From Dyella_B jejuensis (lineage in GTDB: Bacteria > Pseudomonadota > Gammaproteobacteria > Xanthomonadales > Rhodanobacteraceae): a DNA stretch of 64,000 nt. Below, in pieces: positions 45,122-54,555 of the stretch (its first letter is position 1; the number at the start of each line of letters is the position of its first letter). The notes under the pieces are model-generated. The model worked only from the letters and a program-made list of their open reading frames with translations. It did no database searches and was not told where the DNA came from. Position numbers and translations under genes: made by a program. The stretch lies in NCBI RefSeq assembly GCF_044904675.1, contig NZ_JADIKJ010000008.1, forward strand, positions 1-64,000. Direction: 5' to 3'.

Positions 45122-46290
45122 GTTTCCATCCCTCCTGCCGTCTGCGGATCGATCACCGTGGCGAGATCGTCGCGGTGCACGATCTCGGCGCCATGGCTGT
45201 AGCCAAGCAGCGTTTCGATCTCGCGGCTATGGTGTCCCGCCAATCGCCGCACCTCCGCCGCGCCATACTGGCATAGCCCCCGTGCAATGGGCTGCGCGTG
45301 GGCATCGACGATCTCGACCAAGTCGCCGCGATGAAACTCGCCGGCTACCGCCAGGATACCGCCGGGCAACAACGAAGCACGCCCTTCAATCAGCGCGCGC
45401 ATCGCCCCGGCGTCGACCTGGATGTGCCCGTTCCCGGCGGGAGCATGCCGCAGCCAGTACTTGCGTGCCTGCAACCGGTTACCCGCCACGTCGATCAACG
45501 TACCACGCAGCCTGCCCTCGCCGAGAGCCTGCACGGTCATCGCTTCCCGTCCACTGAACAAGGCCGTGGGAATGCCGGCGCCGGCCGCCTTGGCGGCGGC
45601 TTCCAGTTTGGTGCGCATGCCGCCCGTGCCTGCTTCGGTGCCGCTGCCGCCGGCCATCGCGATGACGGCCGGCGTCAGCATGGGCACGTGCCCGATCGGT
45701 TCGGCGCCGGGATCGCGGCGCGGGTCGGCGCTGTACAGCGCGTCCACGTCGGAAGCGATGAGCAGCAGATCCGCATCGACCAGCGCGGCGACGATGGCAG
45801 CCAGATTGTCGTTGTCACCGAGCTTGAGCTCGTCTACCGCCACGGTGTCGTTCTCGTTCACGACCGGCAGCACGCCCAGCAGCAGCAACTCGCGCAAGGT
45901 TGCGCGCGCATTGAGATACCGGCGCCGATGGCGAAGATCGTCATGGGTGAGCAGCACCTGCGCCACCGGACGTTCCGACAGGCTTTGCCACAAGCCGATC
46001 ATCGGTGCCTGGCCCAGCGCCGCAAGCGCCTGCCGCGCGGCAAGGCCACCCTCCAACGCGGCGCGTTCGCGCATCAAGGCACGCCCCGCGGCCACCGCAC
46101 CGGAGGAAACCAGCACCACTTCGCGCCCGACGGCGTGGCTCGCTGTCACGAATGCCGCCAAGCCCTGTGCGTGGCGGGGCGTCAGCCCACCGCCGTCAGC
46201 CGCCAACAGATTGCTGCCGACCTTCAATACTGCACGCCGCCATGATGGCAGCGCACGCTCCGGCAATTGGCGCGCGTGGGCTCCGGCCAT
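45118..46290 (-). CDS. proB: Glutamate 5-kinase with PUA domain
   Basis: 390 residues: an amino-acid kinase domain (VLKVGSNLL, VVLVSSGAVAAGR, VVNENDTVAVDELKLGDND) followed by a C-terminal PUA domain (residues ~285-370, GILAVAGEFHRGDLVEI). It phosphorylates glutamate as the first proline step and is normally feedback-inhibited by proline. ATG 46290 (MAGAHARQ) starts 5 nt after the argH stop; upstream frame extension would only overlap argH. Confidence 0.95.
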   Translation of the reverse strand: MAGAHARQLPERALPSWRRAVLKVGSNLLAADGGGLTPRHAQGLAAFVTASHAVGREVVLVSSGAVAAGRALMRERAALEGGLAARQALAALGQAPMIGLWQSLSERPVAQVLLTHDDLRHRRRYLNARATLRELLLLGVLPVVNENDTVAVDELKLGDNDNLAAIVAALVDADLLLIASDVDALYSADPRRDPGAEPIGHVPMLTPAVIAMAGGSGTEAGTGGMRTKLEAAAKAAGAGIPTALFSGREAMTVQALGEGRLRGTLIDVAGNRLQARKYWLRHAPAGNGHIQVDAGAMRALIEGRASLLPGGILAVAGEFHRGDLVEIVDAHAQPIARGLCQYGAAEVRRLAGHHSREIETLLGYSHGAEIVHRDDLATVIDPQTAGGMET

Positions 46291-46295
46291 GGCGG

Positions 46296-47591
46296 CTATG
46301 ACGCCAGCGCAGCCAGGCGCTGGCGTAGCACCTCCACTTGCAGATCGCCGCCGGCACCGGGCGAGGTACGCGCGGCCAGGCTGGTTTCCGGCGTGCGGCC
46401 CTGCCCTGCTTCGGCGGCCGCCTGCGCCGCGGCGCGATAGGCATCGCGGAAAGGAACGCCTGCCGCGGCCTGCTCGATCGCCACGTCGGTGGCGTACATG
46501 GCCGGCTCGATGGCGGCGCGCATGGCCGTCTCGTTCCATTGCATGCGCGCCAGCAGGTCCGGCAATAGTTCAAGCGCGGCGAGCCCGTGCGTGACGCCGT
46601 GGAACAACGAGCCTTTGGAAAACTGCAAGTCACGCTGATAGCCCGAGGGCAACGACAGCAATTGCTCGATCTCGCAGCGCGCGGCGGCAACCGTGGCGTA
46701 GGAAGCCCGGATCAGTTCCACCACGTCCGGATTGCGCTTGTTGGGCATGATCGAACTGCCAGTGGTGTATTCGGCCGGCAACATGACGAAATTGAACTCC
46801 GCCGTGGTGAACAGCGAGAGATCCCAGGCCAGCCGGCGCGCGTCGAGCATGGCGCTGCCGAGGCTTTCCATGGCGGCCATTTCGAACTTGCCGCGCGACA
46901 GCTGCGCGTAGATCGGCGAAACCTGCATGCGCGAGAAGCCCAGCGCCTGGGTCGTGTGTGCCCGATCAAGCGGCAGGTTCACGCCGTAGCCGGCGGCAGT
47001 GCCGAGCGGGTTGGCATCCACCCATGCCGAGGTCTGCCGGGCGCGCCAGGCATTGTCGATAAACCCTTCGGCAAAGCCGGCGAACCACATCGCGGTCGAT
47101 GACACGACGGCGCGCTGCAGATGCGTATAGCCCGGCAACGGCAGGGCCGGTTGCGCGGCGCGTTGCAAACATACCTCGGCAATGGCGCGGCAATGGGCTT
47201 CCAAGGCAGCGAGCTTTTCCTTCAGCCACAGGCGCGTGGCCACCAGGACCTGGTCGTTGCGGCTGCGTCCTGTATGCACGCGGCGGCCGGCGTCGCCGAG
47301 GCGTTCGGTAAGCCGCGCCTCGATCGCCGAATGACCATCTTCATAGCGTTCGTCCAGTACGAACTGTCCGGCGCGAAAATCGTCCGCCAGCGTATCCAGT
47401 TCGCGCTTGAGATCCTGCAGCTCCTGCGCATTGATCACGCTGATGTGCGCCAACCCTTCGACGTGCGCCTTGCTGGCAAGGATGTCGTGCAGGAAAAACT
47501 CGCGATCCAGCAGCACGTCGTCGCCGGCGAGGAACTTCATGATCTTGGCGTTGGTTTCGACGCCGGCTTTCTGCCAAAGGAGATCGGTCAT
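46296..47591 (-). CDS. argH: Argininosuccinate lyase
   Basis: 431-residue fumarase/aspartase-superfamily lyase. The signature loop GSSIMPNKRNPDVVELIR carries the catalytic serine, HTGRSRNDQV binds substrate and PGYTHLQRA contains the catalytic histidine region. It releases arginine and fumarate. ATG 47591 (MTDLLWQ) is the conserved start; a longer upstream frame is not supported. The C-terminal ~60 residues are Ala/Gly-rich. A 154 bp gap separates it from argC. Confidence 0.96.
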   Translation of the reverse strand: MTDLLWQKAGVETNAKIMKFLAGDDVLLDREFFLHDILASKAHVEGLAHISVINAQELQDLKRELDTLADDFRAGQFVLDERYEDGHSAIEARLTERLGDAGRRVHTGRSRNDQVLVATRLWLKEKLAALEAHCRAIAEVCLQRAAQPALPLPGYTHLQRAVVSSTAMWFAGFAEGFIDNAWRARQTSAWVDANPLGTAAGYGVNLPLDRAHTTQALGFSRMQVSPIYAQLSRGKFEMAAMESLGSAMLDARRLAWDLSLFTTAEFNFVMLPAEYTTGSSIMPNKRNPDVVELIRASYATVAAARCEIEQLLSLPSGYQRDLQFSKGSLFHGVTHGLAALELLPDLLARMQWNETAMRAAIEPAMYATDVAIEQAAAGVPFRDAYRAAAQAAAEAGQGRTPETSLAARTSPGAGGDLQVEVLRQRLAALAS

Positions 47592-47745
47592 GATGGTCAG
47601 TCTCTTTGTTTGATTTCTCCCTTCTAAGTGAAAGGGATCGATCGTGTAGCGTTGTGAATAAAAACAGGGCACTTCGCAGACGGCTTCCAAGCTAAGGCGC
47701 TTGGGCGCAGCTCGCCTTCACCGCATTCCCGGGAGAAGGCGCTGG

Positions 47746-48705
47746 TCATCTATCGACAGGAATGGATGTGTATTCATCGATGCCGATGGCCCGGTTGATG
47801 TTTTGCATGGCTTGCGTCGCCGCGCCTTTGAGCAGATTGTCGAGCGTCGCGACCACGACAACGCGCTTGCCGTCGGCCGACATGGCGAAGCCGCCAAGCT
47901 CGGCGTGATGCTGGCCGGCGATCCGGCTGACCCACGGCGCCTCGTCCAGCACGCGCACCAGCTTTTCGCCGGCATAAGCGCGCTGGTAAAGCGCCTGCAC
48001 GTCTTCACGCTTGTACGGACGGGAAAGATAGAGATTGGTGGTTACCGTCAGGCCACGGAAATGCGGTGCGACGTGCGGCATGAACTCCACCGGTATGCCG
48101 AGGTGGCGGCTCGCTTCCTTCTCATGCATATGCCCGGTCAGCGAATACGGCATCAGGTTATCGCGCAGCTTTTCCGGGTTGTTCTTGTCCGAAGGCGTGG
48201 TGCCCGCTCCCGAATAGCCCGAGACGCCGAAGCACACCGGCGGCGCGGCCAGCACGTCCTTGAGCGGCGCAATCGAAAGCTGGATCGCGGTGGCATAGCA
48301 GCCAGGGTTGCTGATGCGCGTTTCGCCGCGCCATTTGGCGCGCGTGAGTTCCGGCAGACCGTAATACCAGCGCGGATCGAAGCGATAGTCCGCGGAAAGA
48401 TCGACGATCACCGGCTGCTTGCCGGCGGCATCGAAAGCGTCCACGCATTCCGACGCCTTGCCGTTGGGCAGCGCCAGCACGACGATGTCGGCATCCAGCG
48501 CGGGGAGACCTGCGGGCGCCGGCGCGGTGTAACGCAGCTCGCCCCGGTACTCGGCGACATGCGCATCGACGCGCTGGCCATCCAGCTCGCGCGATGAAAC
48601 ATAAGCCAGCTCCAGCGCCGGATGCGCGGCGACCAGCCGGATCAGTTCGGCACCGGTATGGCCGCGTGCGCCGACGATGCCGACACGTTTCATGGAAGTA
48701 GCCAT
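47746..48705 (-). CDS. argC: N-acetyl-gamma-glutamyl-phosphate reductase
   Basis: 319 residues. An N-terminal Rossmann GARGHTGAELIRL motif, catalytic Cys in SNPGCYATAIQL, and the catalytic-region HVAPHFRGL match ArgC. It makes N-acetylglutamate semialdehyde with NADPH. The chosen ATG 48705 (MATSMKRV) lies 5 nt after the argB stop; ATG 48693 (MKRVGIVG) is an alternative nearer the conserved domain. Confidence 0.95.
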   Translation of the reverse strand: MATSMKRVGIVGARGHTGAELIRLVAAHPALELAYVSSRELDGQRVDAHVAEYRGELRYTAPAPAGLPALDADIVVLALPNGKASECVDAFDAAGKQPVIVDLSADYRFDPRWYYGLPELTRAKWRGETRISNPGCYATAIQLSIAPLKDVLAAPPVCFGVSGYSGAGTTPSDKNNPEKLRDNLMPYSLTGHMHEKEASRHLGIPVEFMPHVAPHFRGLTVTTNLYLSRPYKREDVQALYQRAYAGEKLVRVLDEAPWVSRIAGQHHAELGGFAMSADGKRVVVVATLDNLLKGAATQAMQNINRAIGIDEYTSIPVDR

Positions 48706-48710
48706 GGCTG

Positions 48711-50027
48711 TCAGTCCACCAGGGTTGGTTGGCGCACGGCGCAATGAGCGACGCAGCGGGCGATCGTGTCGAAACCGTCCAGGCCGTACCAGAACACTTT
48801 CCAGCGTTCCTGCTTGTAGCAGCCGTCGGATTCGGCGTAATAGAAATGGTTGATCGGGTTGCCGTGGCGCGAACGCCAGAACAGGCGCGGGTTTTCCTCG
48901 CGCATCACCAGCCACACGGCGCGGCCGAGGCCTTCGCCTTGCGCATCGTCGAGCACGGCGAATTTGTCGAGGTAGATCAGGCCGGCCTCTTCGGTAAGGA
49001 TCATCGCCACGCGATAGTTCTCGCTGACATAGATCCGATACGGCCGGGTGCGCTCGAAATAATCGTCGACCAGTCGCCGGCCGAAGCTGGATTCGATCAA
49101 CGTGCGCATGCGATCGCGATCCACGCCTTCCCAACTGTCGTAACGGAAGACTTTTTCGCCACGCCGCACCAGCGTGCCGGATCCTTTGTGCGTAAACAGC
49201 TCCTTCGCCAACTCGGCGGGCCGCGTGATCGATACCGACGAGGTCAGCGGCAGGCTTTGCAGCAGGTCGGCAATCTGCTCGATCTTGACTCGCATGCCAC
49301 CGTTGATCCATGGCTGCTGCATCAGGTGATCGAACTCGGTGCTCAGGTTGATCGAATCGATGATCTGTCCCTGGCCGTCGAGCAGGCCGCCGGTACCGGT
49401 CAAGAAGATGATCTTGTAGGGCTGCAGCACGCGCACCAATTCGTTGGCGGCGAAATCGGCATTGATATTGAGAAACTGGCCTTCGTCGGTCTCGCCCAGG
49501 CTGGCGATGACCGGGATGGACCCGGCGCGCAGGCTGGCTTCGATCGGCGCAAGGTTGATGCTGTCGACCTTGCCGACCATGCCGTAGGCGTCTTTATCCA
49601 GGAAGCTGGACATGAACACGCCCGATGGCACCGAGGTGGCGCGGGTGTCCATCGCCTGCAGCGCTTCGACCAGACGCAGGTTCTGCTGCTGAAACACGCG
49701 CCGCACGATGCCCAACGCCTTGGGCGAGGTCACGCGCAGGCCGTTGATGGTCTGTTTGGTGATGCCGGCCGCCTGCAATTCCTCGTCCAATTGCGGGCCG
49801 GCGCCGTGCAGCACGATCGGCGTCAGGCCGACCTGTTGCAGGAACGTCAGCGAAGAGGTCAGGTCGGCCAGTTCATCGCGCAGCACCGCGCCGCCCACCT
49901 TGACCACGGCAAAGCGCTTCGCGTCCAGCTGCGAAAAACGCTTGAGGTATTGCTGGATTTCCTTGGCGCTGCCCATGGCCGAAAGCAGGCGCACAATGGT
50001 CTGGCGGGTATTCTTATGCGATTCCAC
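48711..50027 (-). CDS. argB: Bifunctional N-acetylglutamate kinase/N-acetylglutamate synthase
   Basis: 438 residues. Residues ~1-290 are an amino-acid kinase (KVGGAVLRDEL, LHGAGPQLDEEL, NINADFAANELV, FLTGTGGLL), and residues ~300-438 a GNAT-type acetyltransferase (RIYVSENYRVAMIL, DDAQGEGLGRAVWLVMREE with the GEGLG acetyl-CoA loop). This kinase-synthase fusion is the form known from Xanthomonas and relatives, so one protein supplies the first two arginine steps and is the expected target of arginine feedback. GTG 50027 (VESHKNTR) overlaps the argE' 3' end and matches the conserved N-terminus. Confidence 0.95.
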   Translation of the reverse strand: MESHKNTRQTIVRLLSAMGSAKEIQQYLKRFSQLDAKRFAVVKVGGAVLRDELADLTSSLTFLQQVGLTPIVLHGAGPQLDEELQAAGITKQTINGLRVTSPKALGIVRRVFQQQNLRLVEALQAMDTRATSVPSGVFMSSFLDKDAYGMVGKVDSINLAPIEASLRAGSIPVIASLGETDEGQFLNINADFAANELVRVLQPYKIIFLTGTGGLLDGQGQIIDSINLSTEFDHLMQQPWINGGMRVKIEQIADLLQSLPLTSSVSITRPAELAKELFTHKGSGTLVRRGEKVFRYDSWEGVDRDRMRTLIESSFGRRLVDDYFERTRPYRIYVSENYRVAMILTEEAGLIYLDKFAVLDDAQGEGLGRAVWLVMREENPRLFWRSRHGNPINHFYYAESDGCYKQERWKVFWYGLDGFDTIARCVAHCAVRQPTLVD

Positions 50028-51147
50028 GGTTGACGATCTCGTAGAGGGTTTCGGCGTAGGTGTGCAATTGGTCCAGCGCGACCCATTCGTCGGCGGTGTG
50101 GGCCTGGGCAATGTCGCCCGGACCGTAGACGAACGAAAGGTAGCCGCCTGCGGAGAACAGCGCCGCCTCGGTCCAGAAATTCACCGCGTTGCCGACCGGG
50201 ATGCCCAGCTCGTCGGCGATATCGCGCGCCGCCAGGCGCCTTGCTTCCGCATTGGCGATGTCGCCTGCCGGCAGGGATGCGCCGCGGAAAAGTTCGGTGA
50301 AGGCGGCCGGTTGTGGTTCGACCAATTGGCGAAAATCCGCCAGCAGCCGATCCGGATCCATGCTGGGCAGCGGCCGGAACCCAAAACGCACCTCGGCGGT
50401 TGGAGCAATCATGTTCGCCTTGATGCCGCCTTCGATGCGCCCGATGTTGAAACGCAATCCAGTCAGGCCGCCGAAGCGCTCATGCGCCTGGCGCTCGACA
50501 TAATCCAGCGCCGCCGAACCCCAGCGCATGGCCTGGTGCACGGCGCTATCGCCGGGGCGCTGCTCGCCTGAAGCATGCCCTGCCCGTCCCGCGAAACTCA
50601 TTTGCACCGAATGGATGCCGCGATGCGCCAGCACCGCTTCGCCGCGCGTCGGCTCGGCCACGATCACGGCGTCGTAGTCATGGCCTTCTTTCAGGAACGC
50701 GGCGATGCAACGCGGATCGTTGGCTTCTTCGTCGGTGGAGAACAACAGCGCCAGGTTGCCGGCGGTGGCATTCGCGACCGCGATCAGTGCCGCCGCCGCG
50801 CCTTTGATATCGCAGGCGCCCAGGCCGATGGCGCGATCGTCCGTTACCTGCAAGACATGCGGGTCGGTGGTCCAGTGCGGCGAATCCGGCACGGTGTCCA
50901 GGTGCACGTTGAACAGGTAGTTCGGTTCGCCGCGCACGGCGTGCAGCGTGACGGCGCCGGCGCCATGATCGGTCACCGTCACCTCGAAGCCCGGCAACTG
51001 CTCGCGCAGGTAATCGAAGATGCCGCCCGTACCGATCGCGCGCGGCGGATTGCGGGTGTCGAACGAGACCAGGGCACGCAGATGCGCCAGCGTCGCCTCC
51101 AGCAATGCGGGCCGTTCGAGTTCGGCACCGCCGGAGCTTGTGTTCAT
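50014..51147 (-). CDS. argE': N-acetyl-L-citrulline deacetylase (ArgE-like, M20 family)
   Basis: 377-residue M20 metallopeptidase-fold deacylase: NVHLDTVP (metal His and catalytic-loop Asp), GACDIKG (bridging Asp), STDEEAND (general base Glu). Because the carbamoyltransferase of this operon is the acetylornithine type, the substrate should be N-acetylcitrulline rather than N-acetylornithine, as in Xanthomonas. That specificity is inferred from context. The ATG overlaps the argG stop (ATGA). Confidence 0.93.
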   Translation of the reverse strand: MNTSSGGAELERPALLEATLAHLRALVSFDTRNPPRAIGTGGIFDYLREQLPGFEVTVTDHGAGAVTLHAVRGEPNYLFNVHLDTVPDSPHWTTDPHVLQVTDDRAIGLGACDIKGAAAALIAVANATAGNLALLFSTDEEANDPRCIAAFLKEGHDYDAVIVAEPTRGEAVLAHRGIHSVQMSFAGRAGHASGEQRPGDSAVHQAMRWGSAALDYVERQAHERFGGLTGLRFNIGRIEGGIKANMIAPTAEVRFGFRPLPSMDPDRLLADFRQLVEPQPAAFTELFRGASLPAGDIANAEARRLAARDIADELGIPVGNAVNFWTEAALFSAGGYLSFVYGPGDIAQAHTADEWVALDQLHTYAETLYEIVNRGIA

Positions 51148-52334
51148 CGATTGACCTCAGCCCACAAGGTGCTGCTCATGCCGAACAGCTTGATGAAACC
51201 CTCGGCCTCGGCCACGCCCCAGTCGGCTGCCTGGGCGTAGGTGGCGCCCTTGGCGTTGAGAATATGGCCCGATTCCACCGCCACGGCGTTGACAATGCCA
51301 CCGCTGGTTTCGAGCATCACCTCACCATTGACGACCGACTGGCTGGAAGCCAGGAACGCTTCGAGATCGCTCTTCAACGGATCGTGGAAGAAACCTTCGT
51401 ACACCAGCTCCACCCATTTGCGCGCCACCTCCGGCTTGAAGCGATTCTGCTGCTTGGTCAACACGGCTTCTTCCAGCGCGCGATGCGCGACCAGCAACGC
51501 GGTGAGACCCGGCGCTTCGAAAATGATGCGGCCCTTCAAGCCGATGGTGGTGTCGCCGGTATAGATGCCACGACCGACGCCATACTGCGCCAGCAGCCCG
51601 TTCAACTTGGCCAACAGCTGATGGCCGGCGATCTTTTCGCCATCCAGCGCCACGGCTTCGCCGTTGACGAAGCTGATCGTCAGGCGCAGCGGTTTGGACG
51701 GCCATTCGGCGCGCGGCTTGCACCAGCCCACCGCGCCTTCGCCCGGGGCCTGCCAGCGGTCGATCTCGCCGCCGGACATGGTCAGGCCGAGCAGGTTTTC
51801 GTTGATGGTGTAGGCCTTTTGCTTGGCGCGCACGCCGAAGCCGAGATCTTCCAGGTATTTCTGCTCGTAGGCGCGCACTTCGGTGTGTTCTTTCTGGATC
51901 TCGCGGATCGGCGCCACGATCTCGTAGTCGCCCTGGGCCTTGACCGCCAGATCGAAGCGCACCTGGTCGTTGCCCATGCCGGTGCACCCATGCGCGATGG
52001 CTCGGGTGCCCAGCTCGGCACAGCGCTTGAGCGCGGCATCGACAATCAGATAGCGATCGGACACCAGCAGCGGGTACTGACCTTGGTAACCCTCGCCCGC
52101 CCACACGAACGGCTTTACGAACCCGTTCCAGATCGCCGGACCGCCATCGATGGTGACGTGGCTGGCCGCTTTCAGTTCCTTGGCGCGCGCTTCGATGAAA
52201 GCACGCTCCTGGGCGTCGACGCCGCCCGTATCGGCGAACACGGTATGCACGGCCCAGCCGCGTTCCTGCAAGTAGGGAATGCAGAAGCTGGTATCAAGGC
52301 CACCGGAAAAGGCGAGAACGATATCTTTGCTCAT
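51144..52334 (-). CDS. argG: Argininosuccinate synthase
   Basis: 396-residue ATP-dependent ligase. The N-terminal P-loop AFSGGLDTSFCIPYL and the later GCTGMGNDQVRFDL block are characteristic. It joins citrulline and aspartate. It is separated by 36 nt from the OsmC-like gene upstream and overlaps argE' downstream. Confidence 0.96.
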   Translation of the reverse strand: MSKDIVLAFSGGLDTSFCIPYLQERGWAVHTVFADTGGVDAQERAFIEARAKELKAASHVTIDGGPAIWNGFVKPFVWAGEGYQGQYPLLVSDRYLIVDAALKRCAELGTRAIAHGCTGMGNDQVRFDLAVKAQGDYEIVAPIREIQKEHTEVRAYEQKYLEDLGFGVRAKQKAYTINENLLGLTMSGGEIDRWQAPGEGAVGWCKPRAEWPSKPLRLTISFVNGEAVALDGEKIAGHQLLAKLNGLLAQYGVGRGIYTGDTTIGLKGRIIFEAPGLTALLVAHRALEEAVLTKQQNRFKPEVARKWVELVYEGFFHDPLKSDLEAFLASSQSVVNGEVMLETSGGIVNAVAVESGHILNAKGATYAQAADWGVAEAEGFIKLFGMSSTLWAEVNR

Positions 52335-52370
52335 GATGCGAAGTCCAAAAGGCGTTAATGGAAAAGAGGT

Positions 52371-52847
52371 TTACGCGGATTCGATGACAATGCGCGGCTC
52401 GCAGCGCACCGGAAAATTGACGGAGTTAGCGATAAAGCAGGCGCGGTGGGCATCCTCGTGCACCTTCGCGGCGCGTACCGGATCGCTATCGGCGGCGATC
52501 GTTACGCGCGGTCGCAACACCACTTCTGAAAAGCGTCCGTCATGGGCGCGCTCCAGCAAGCTGCCGACGGCTTCGTCGACATAAGCGGTCACGATGACGC
52601 CCGCTACCGCTGCCAGGTGCAAGTACCAGAGCATGTGGCAGCTCGATAGCGACGCCACCAGCAAGTCTTCGGGATTGTGCCGGGTGCCATCGCCACGGAA
52701 GGCGGCGTCCGAGGAACCCGCGATCACGACTTTACCGGCGACCCGCACCTCGTGTTCCCGGCCGTAGCCTTGATAGGTCCTGGTGCCGTCACCGCGATTT
52801 CCGGTCCACACGACTTGCACCGGATACGAATGGTGTTTATCCACCAT
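52371..52847 (-). CDS. OsmC/Ohr-family protein
   Basis: 158 residues. The two redox cysteines of OsmC-type peroxidases are present in ASLSSCHMLWYLHLA (residue ~70) and AHRACFIANSVNFPV (~137). The N-terminal VVWTGNRGDGTRTYQGYGREH and NPEDLLVASLSSC are family hallmarks. It probably reduces organic peroxides with thiols. It is embedded in the arginine operon, overlapping the 3' end of the PaiB-like gene by 11 nt; a functional link to arginine synthesis is not evident. Confidence 0.9.
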   Translation of the reverse strand: MVDKHHSYPVQVVWTGNRGDGTRTYQGYGREHEVRVAGKVVIAGSSDAAFRGDGTRHNPEDLLVASLSSCHMLWYLHLAAVAGVIVTAYVDEAVGSLLERAHDGRFSEVVLRPRVTIAADSDPVRAAKVHEDAHRACFIANSVNFPVRCEPRIVIESA

Positions 52848-53469
52848 GGCGGCGCTCCTCGGCCTGCCGCATCAGTGCCGCCAGCTCGGCATCGCGCCGG
52901 CCGCCGCGCTCGGCCAATCCGTTTCTGACCCCTGCACGATTGGCTTCAGGATGGTTCTGGCTCAGCTTGAATTTGCCTTCGATGCGCTCGATGGCGATTT
53001 CCAGGCCGACGATCGCCGACAGCATTTTCTCGATGTGATCTTCCGGCGCGTCGCTTATTTGCCACGGCCTGGGTTGCGTGGCTTCGTGGCGGTCGGTGAG
53101 CCGTTCCAGCAAAGCGCGCAGCCAGGTTCGGTCATGGGTGACATGCAGGCGGCCATGCACATGCACGACGGCGTAATTCCATGTGGGCACTTCGCGACCG
53201 GTCTCGTGTTTGCTCGGATACCAGTTGGGGCTGATATATCCGTCCGCCGCCTGGAAAATCACCAGCACCGGCGCACCATCGGCCGCCGCCAGTTCGTTGC
53301 CGCGCGCAACGTGTCCCTGCAACGAACCGCCATCGACCAGCTCGAACGGCAGGTGATTGGCGGCCAACCCATCGGCGCCATGCGTGACGATGGTGCCGAA
53401 GGGATACTCGCGTATCAGCGCATGCAGCACCGCTGCGCGCGTTTCATGAAAGGAAGCGGGAAGGTACAT
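52837..53469 (-). CDS. PaiB-like FMN-binding protein
   Basis: 210 residues: MYLPASFHET at the start, HLPFELV, GHVARGNELA, and YISPNWYPSKHETGREVPTWNY, the FMN-binding split-barrel pattern of the PaiB family annotated as FMN-binding negative transcriptional regulators. No DNA-binding domain is visible, so the regulator label is historical. It lies 14 nt downstream of argF' and overlaps the OsmC-type gene. The frame is open further upstream only as a shadow of argF'. Confidence 0.87.
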   Translation of the reverse strand: MYLPASFHETRAAVLHALIREYPFGTIVTHGADGLAANHLPFELVDGGSLQGHVARGNELAAADGAPVLVIFQAADGYISPNWYPSKHETGREVPTWNYAVVHVHGRLHVTHDRTWLRALLERLTDRHEATQPRPWQISDAPEDHIEKMLSAIVGLEIAIERIEGKFKLSQNHPEANRAGVRNGLAERGGRRDAELAALMRQAEERRHGG

Positions 53470-53483
53470 GGCGTGGCCCGCGA

Positions 53484-54491
53484 TCAGTGCTGCGCCAGTA
53501 ACGAGGCCATGACCGCCTTCTGCACGTGCAGGCGGTTCTCGGCTTCGTCGATGGCGATGCAGGCCGGCGAATCCATCACGGCATCGGTGGCCTTGATGTT
53601 CCGGCGCAACGGCAGGCAATGGCTGAAGACACCGTGGTTGGTCAGCGCCATCTTTGCTTCGTCGACGATGAAGTGCCGGTGGGCGTCGCGGATCGGCTGC
53701 TCCGCTTCCCAGCGACCGAAGAACGGCAGTGCGCCCCAGCTCTTGGCATACACCACATCGGCACCGCGATAGGCGTCCTCGATGTCGTGGCTGACCTTGA
53801 GCGAGCCGCCGTTTTCCCTGGCGTTCTGCGCGCCAAAGGCCATGTAGCGCTCGTCGAGCACATAATCGGGCGTGGGACAGAGCAAGGTGACATCCATGCC
53901 CATCTTGGTGGCGATCAACAAGGCGGAGTTGGCGACTGCCGTGTTCAACGGCTTGGGATGATAGGTCCAGGTGAGCACGTATTTGCGACCGCCCAGGTCG
54001 CCGAAGCGCTCCTTCAGTGCCAGCGCGTGCGCCAGTTCCTGGCATGGATGGGTGATGGTTTCCATGTTGATCACCGGCACGCTGGCGTGCTGCGCGAAAG
54101 CCTTGATGACCGCGTCTTCGCGATCGACCGACCAATCCTGGAATTTCGGAAAGGCGCGCACCGCGATCAGGTCCACATAACGGCTCAATACGCGCGCCAC
54201 TTCGGCAATGTGTTCTTCCGCCTCGCCGTCCATCACCACGTTTGGCCGGAACTCGATCGGCCATGCATCCTTGCCCGGCGAAAGCACAATGGCGTGGCCG
54301 CCAAGATGGAAGGCGCCCAGCTCGAAGCTGGTGCGGGTGCGCATCGAAGGATTGAAGAACAACAACGCCACCGATTTCCCGGCGAGCTGTTGCCCGCGCG
54401 GCGAACGCTTGAAGGCGGCAGCCTGCGCGAGCAACGCATCGATCTCGGCGCGACTGTAATCCTGGGTGGTGAGGAAATGGCGAAGCGGCAT
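53484..54491 (-). CDS. argF': N-acetylornithine carbamoyltransferase
   Basis: 335 residues. It contains the carbamoyl-phosphate loop SMRTRTSFELGA, the PNVVMDGEAEEH segment with Glu92, HPCQELAHALALKE, and LRRNIKATDAVMDSP with Lys300. In the Xanthomonas enzyme the equivalent Glu92 and Lys302 define acetylornithine rather than ornithine specificity. It therefore makes N-acetylcitrulline. First structural gene of the arginine convoy, 20 nt downstream of an intrinsic terminator in its own leader. Confidence 0.95.
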   Translation of the reverse strand: MPLRHFLTTQDYSRAEIDALLAQAAAFKRSPRGQQLAGKSVALLFFNPSMRTRTSFELGAFHLGGHAIVLSPGKDAWPIEFRPNVVMDGEAEEHIAEVARVLSRYVDLIAVRAFPKFQDWSVDREDAVIKAFAQHASVPVINMETITHPCQELAHALALKERFGDLGGRKYVLTWTYHPKPLNTAVANSALLIATKMGMDVTLLCPTPDYVLDERYMAFGAQNARENGGSLKVSHDIEDAYRGADVVYAKSWGALPFFGRWEAEQPIRDAHRHFIVDEAKMALTNHGVFSHCLPLRRNIKATDAVMDSPACIAIDEAENRLHVQKAVMASLLAQH

Positions 54492-54510
54492 CGTTGACTC
54501 CAGTGCGGAA

Positions 54511-54541
54511 AAACAAAAAACCCGGCGCGAGGGCCGGGTTT
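54511..54541 (-). terminator. Intrinsic terminator in the argF' leader (candidate attenuator)
   Basis: Read on the minus strand, AAACCCGGC (541-533) pairs with GCCGGGTTT (526-518) around a 6 nt loop, then TTTTTTGTTTT. The upstream minus-strand gene has its own terminator at 54804-54827, so this one sits in the argF' leader, only 20 nt before the argF' start codon. Confidence 0.88.
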
Positions 54542-54555
54542 AGTCGTCGTATTAC

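Noticed and set aside
48729..50033. Plus-strand frame of 434 codons opposite argB
   Set aside because: Antisense shadow of the kinase/synthase gene, which has clear catalytic motifs.
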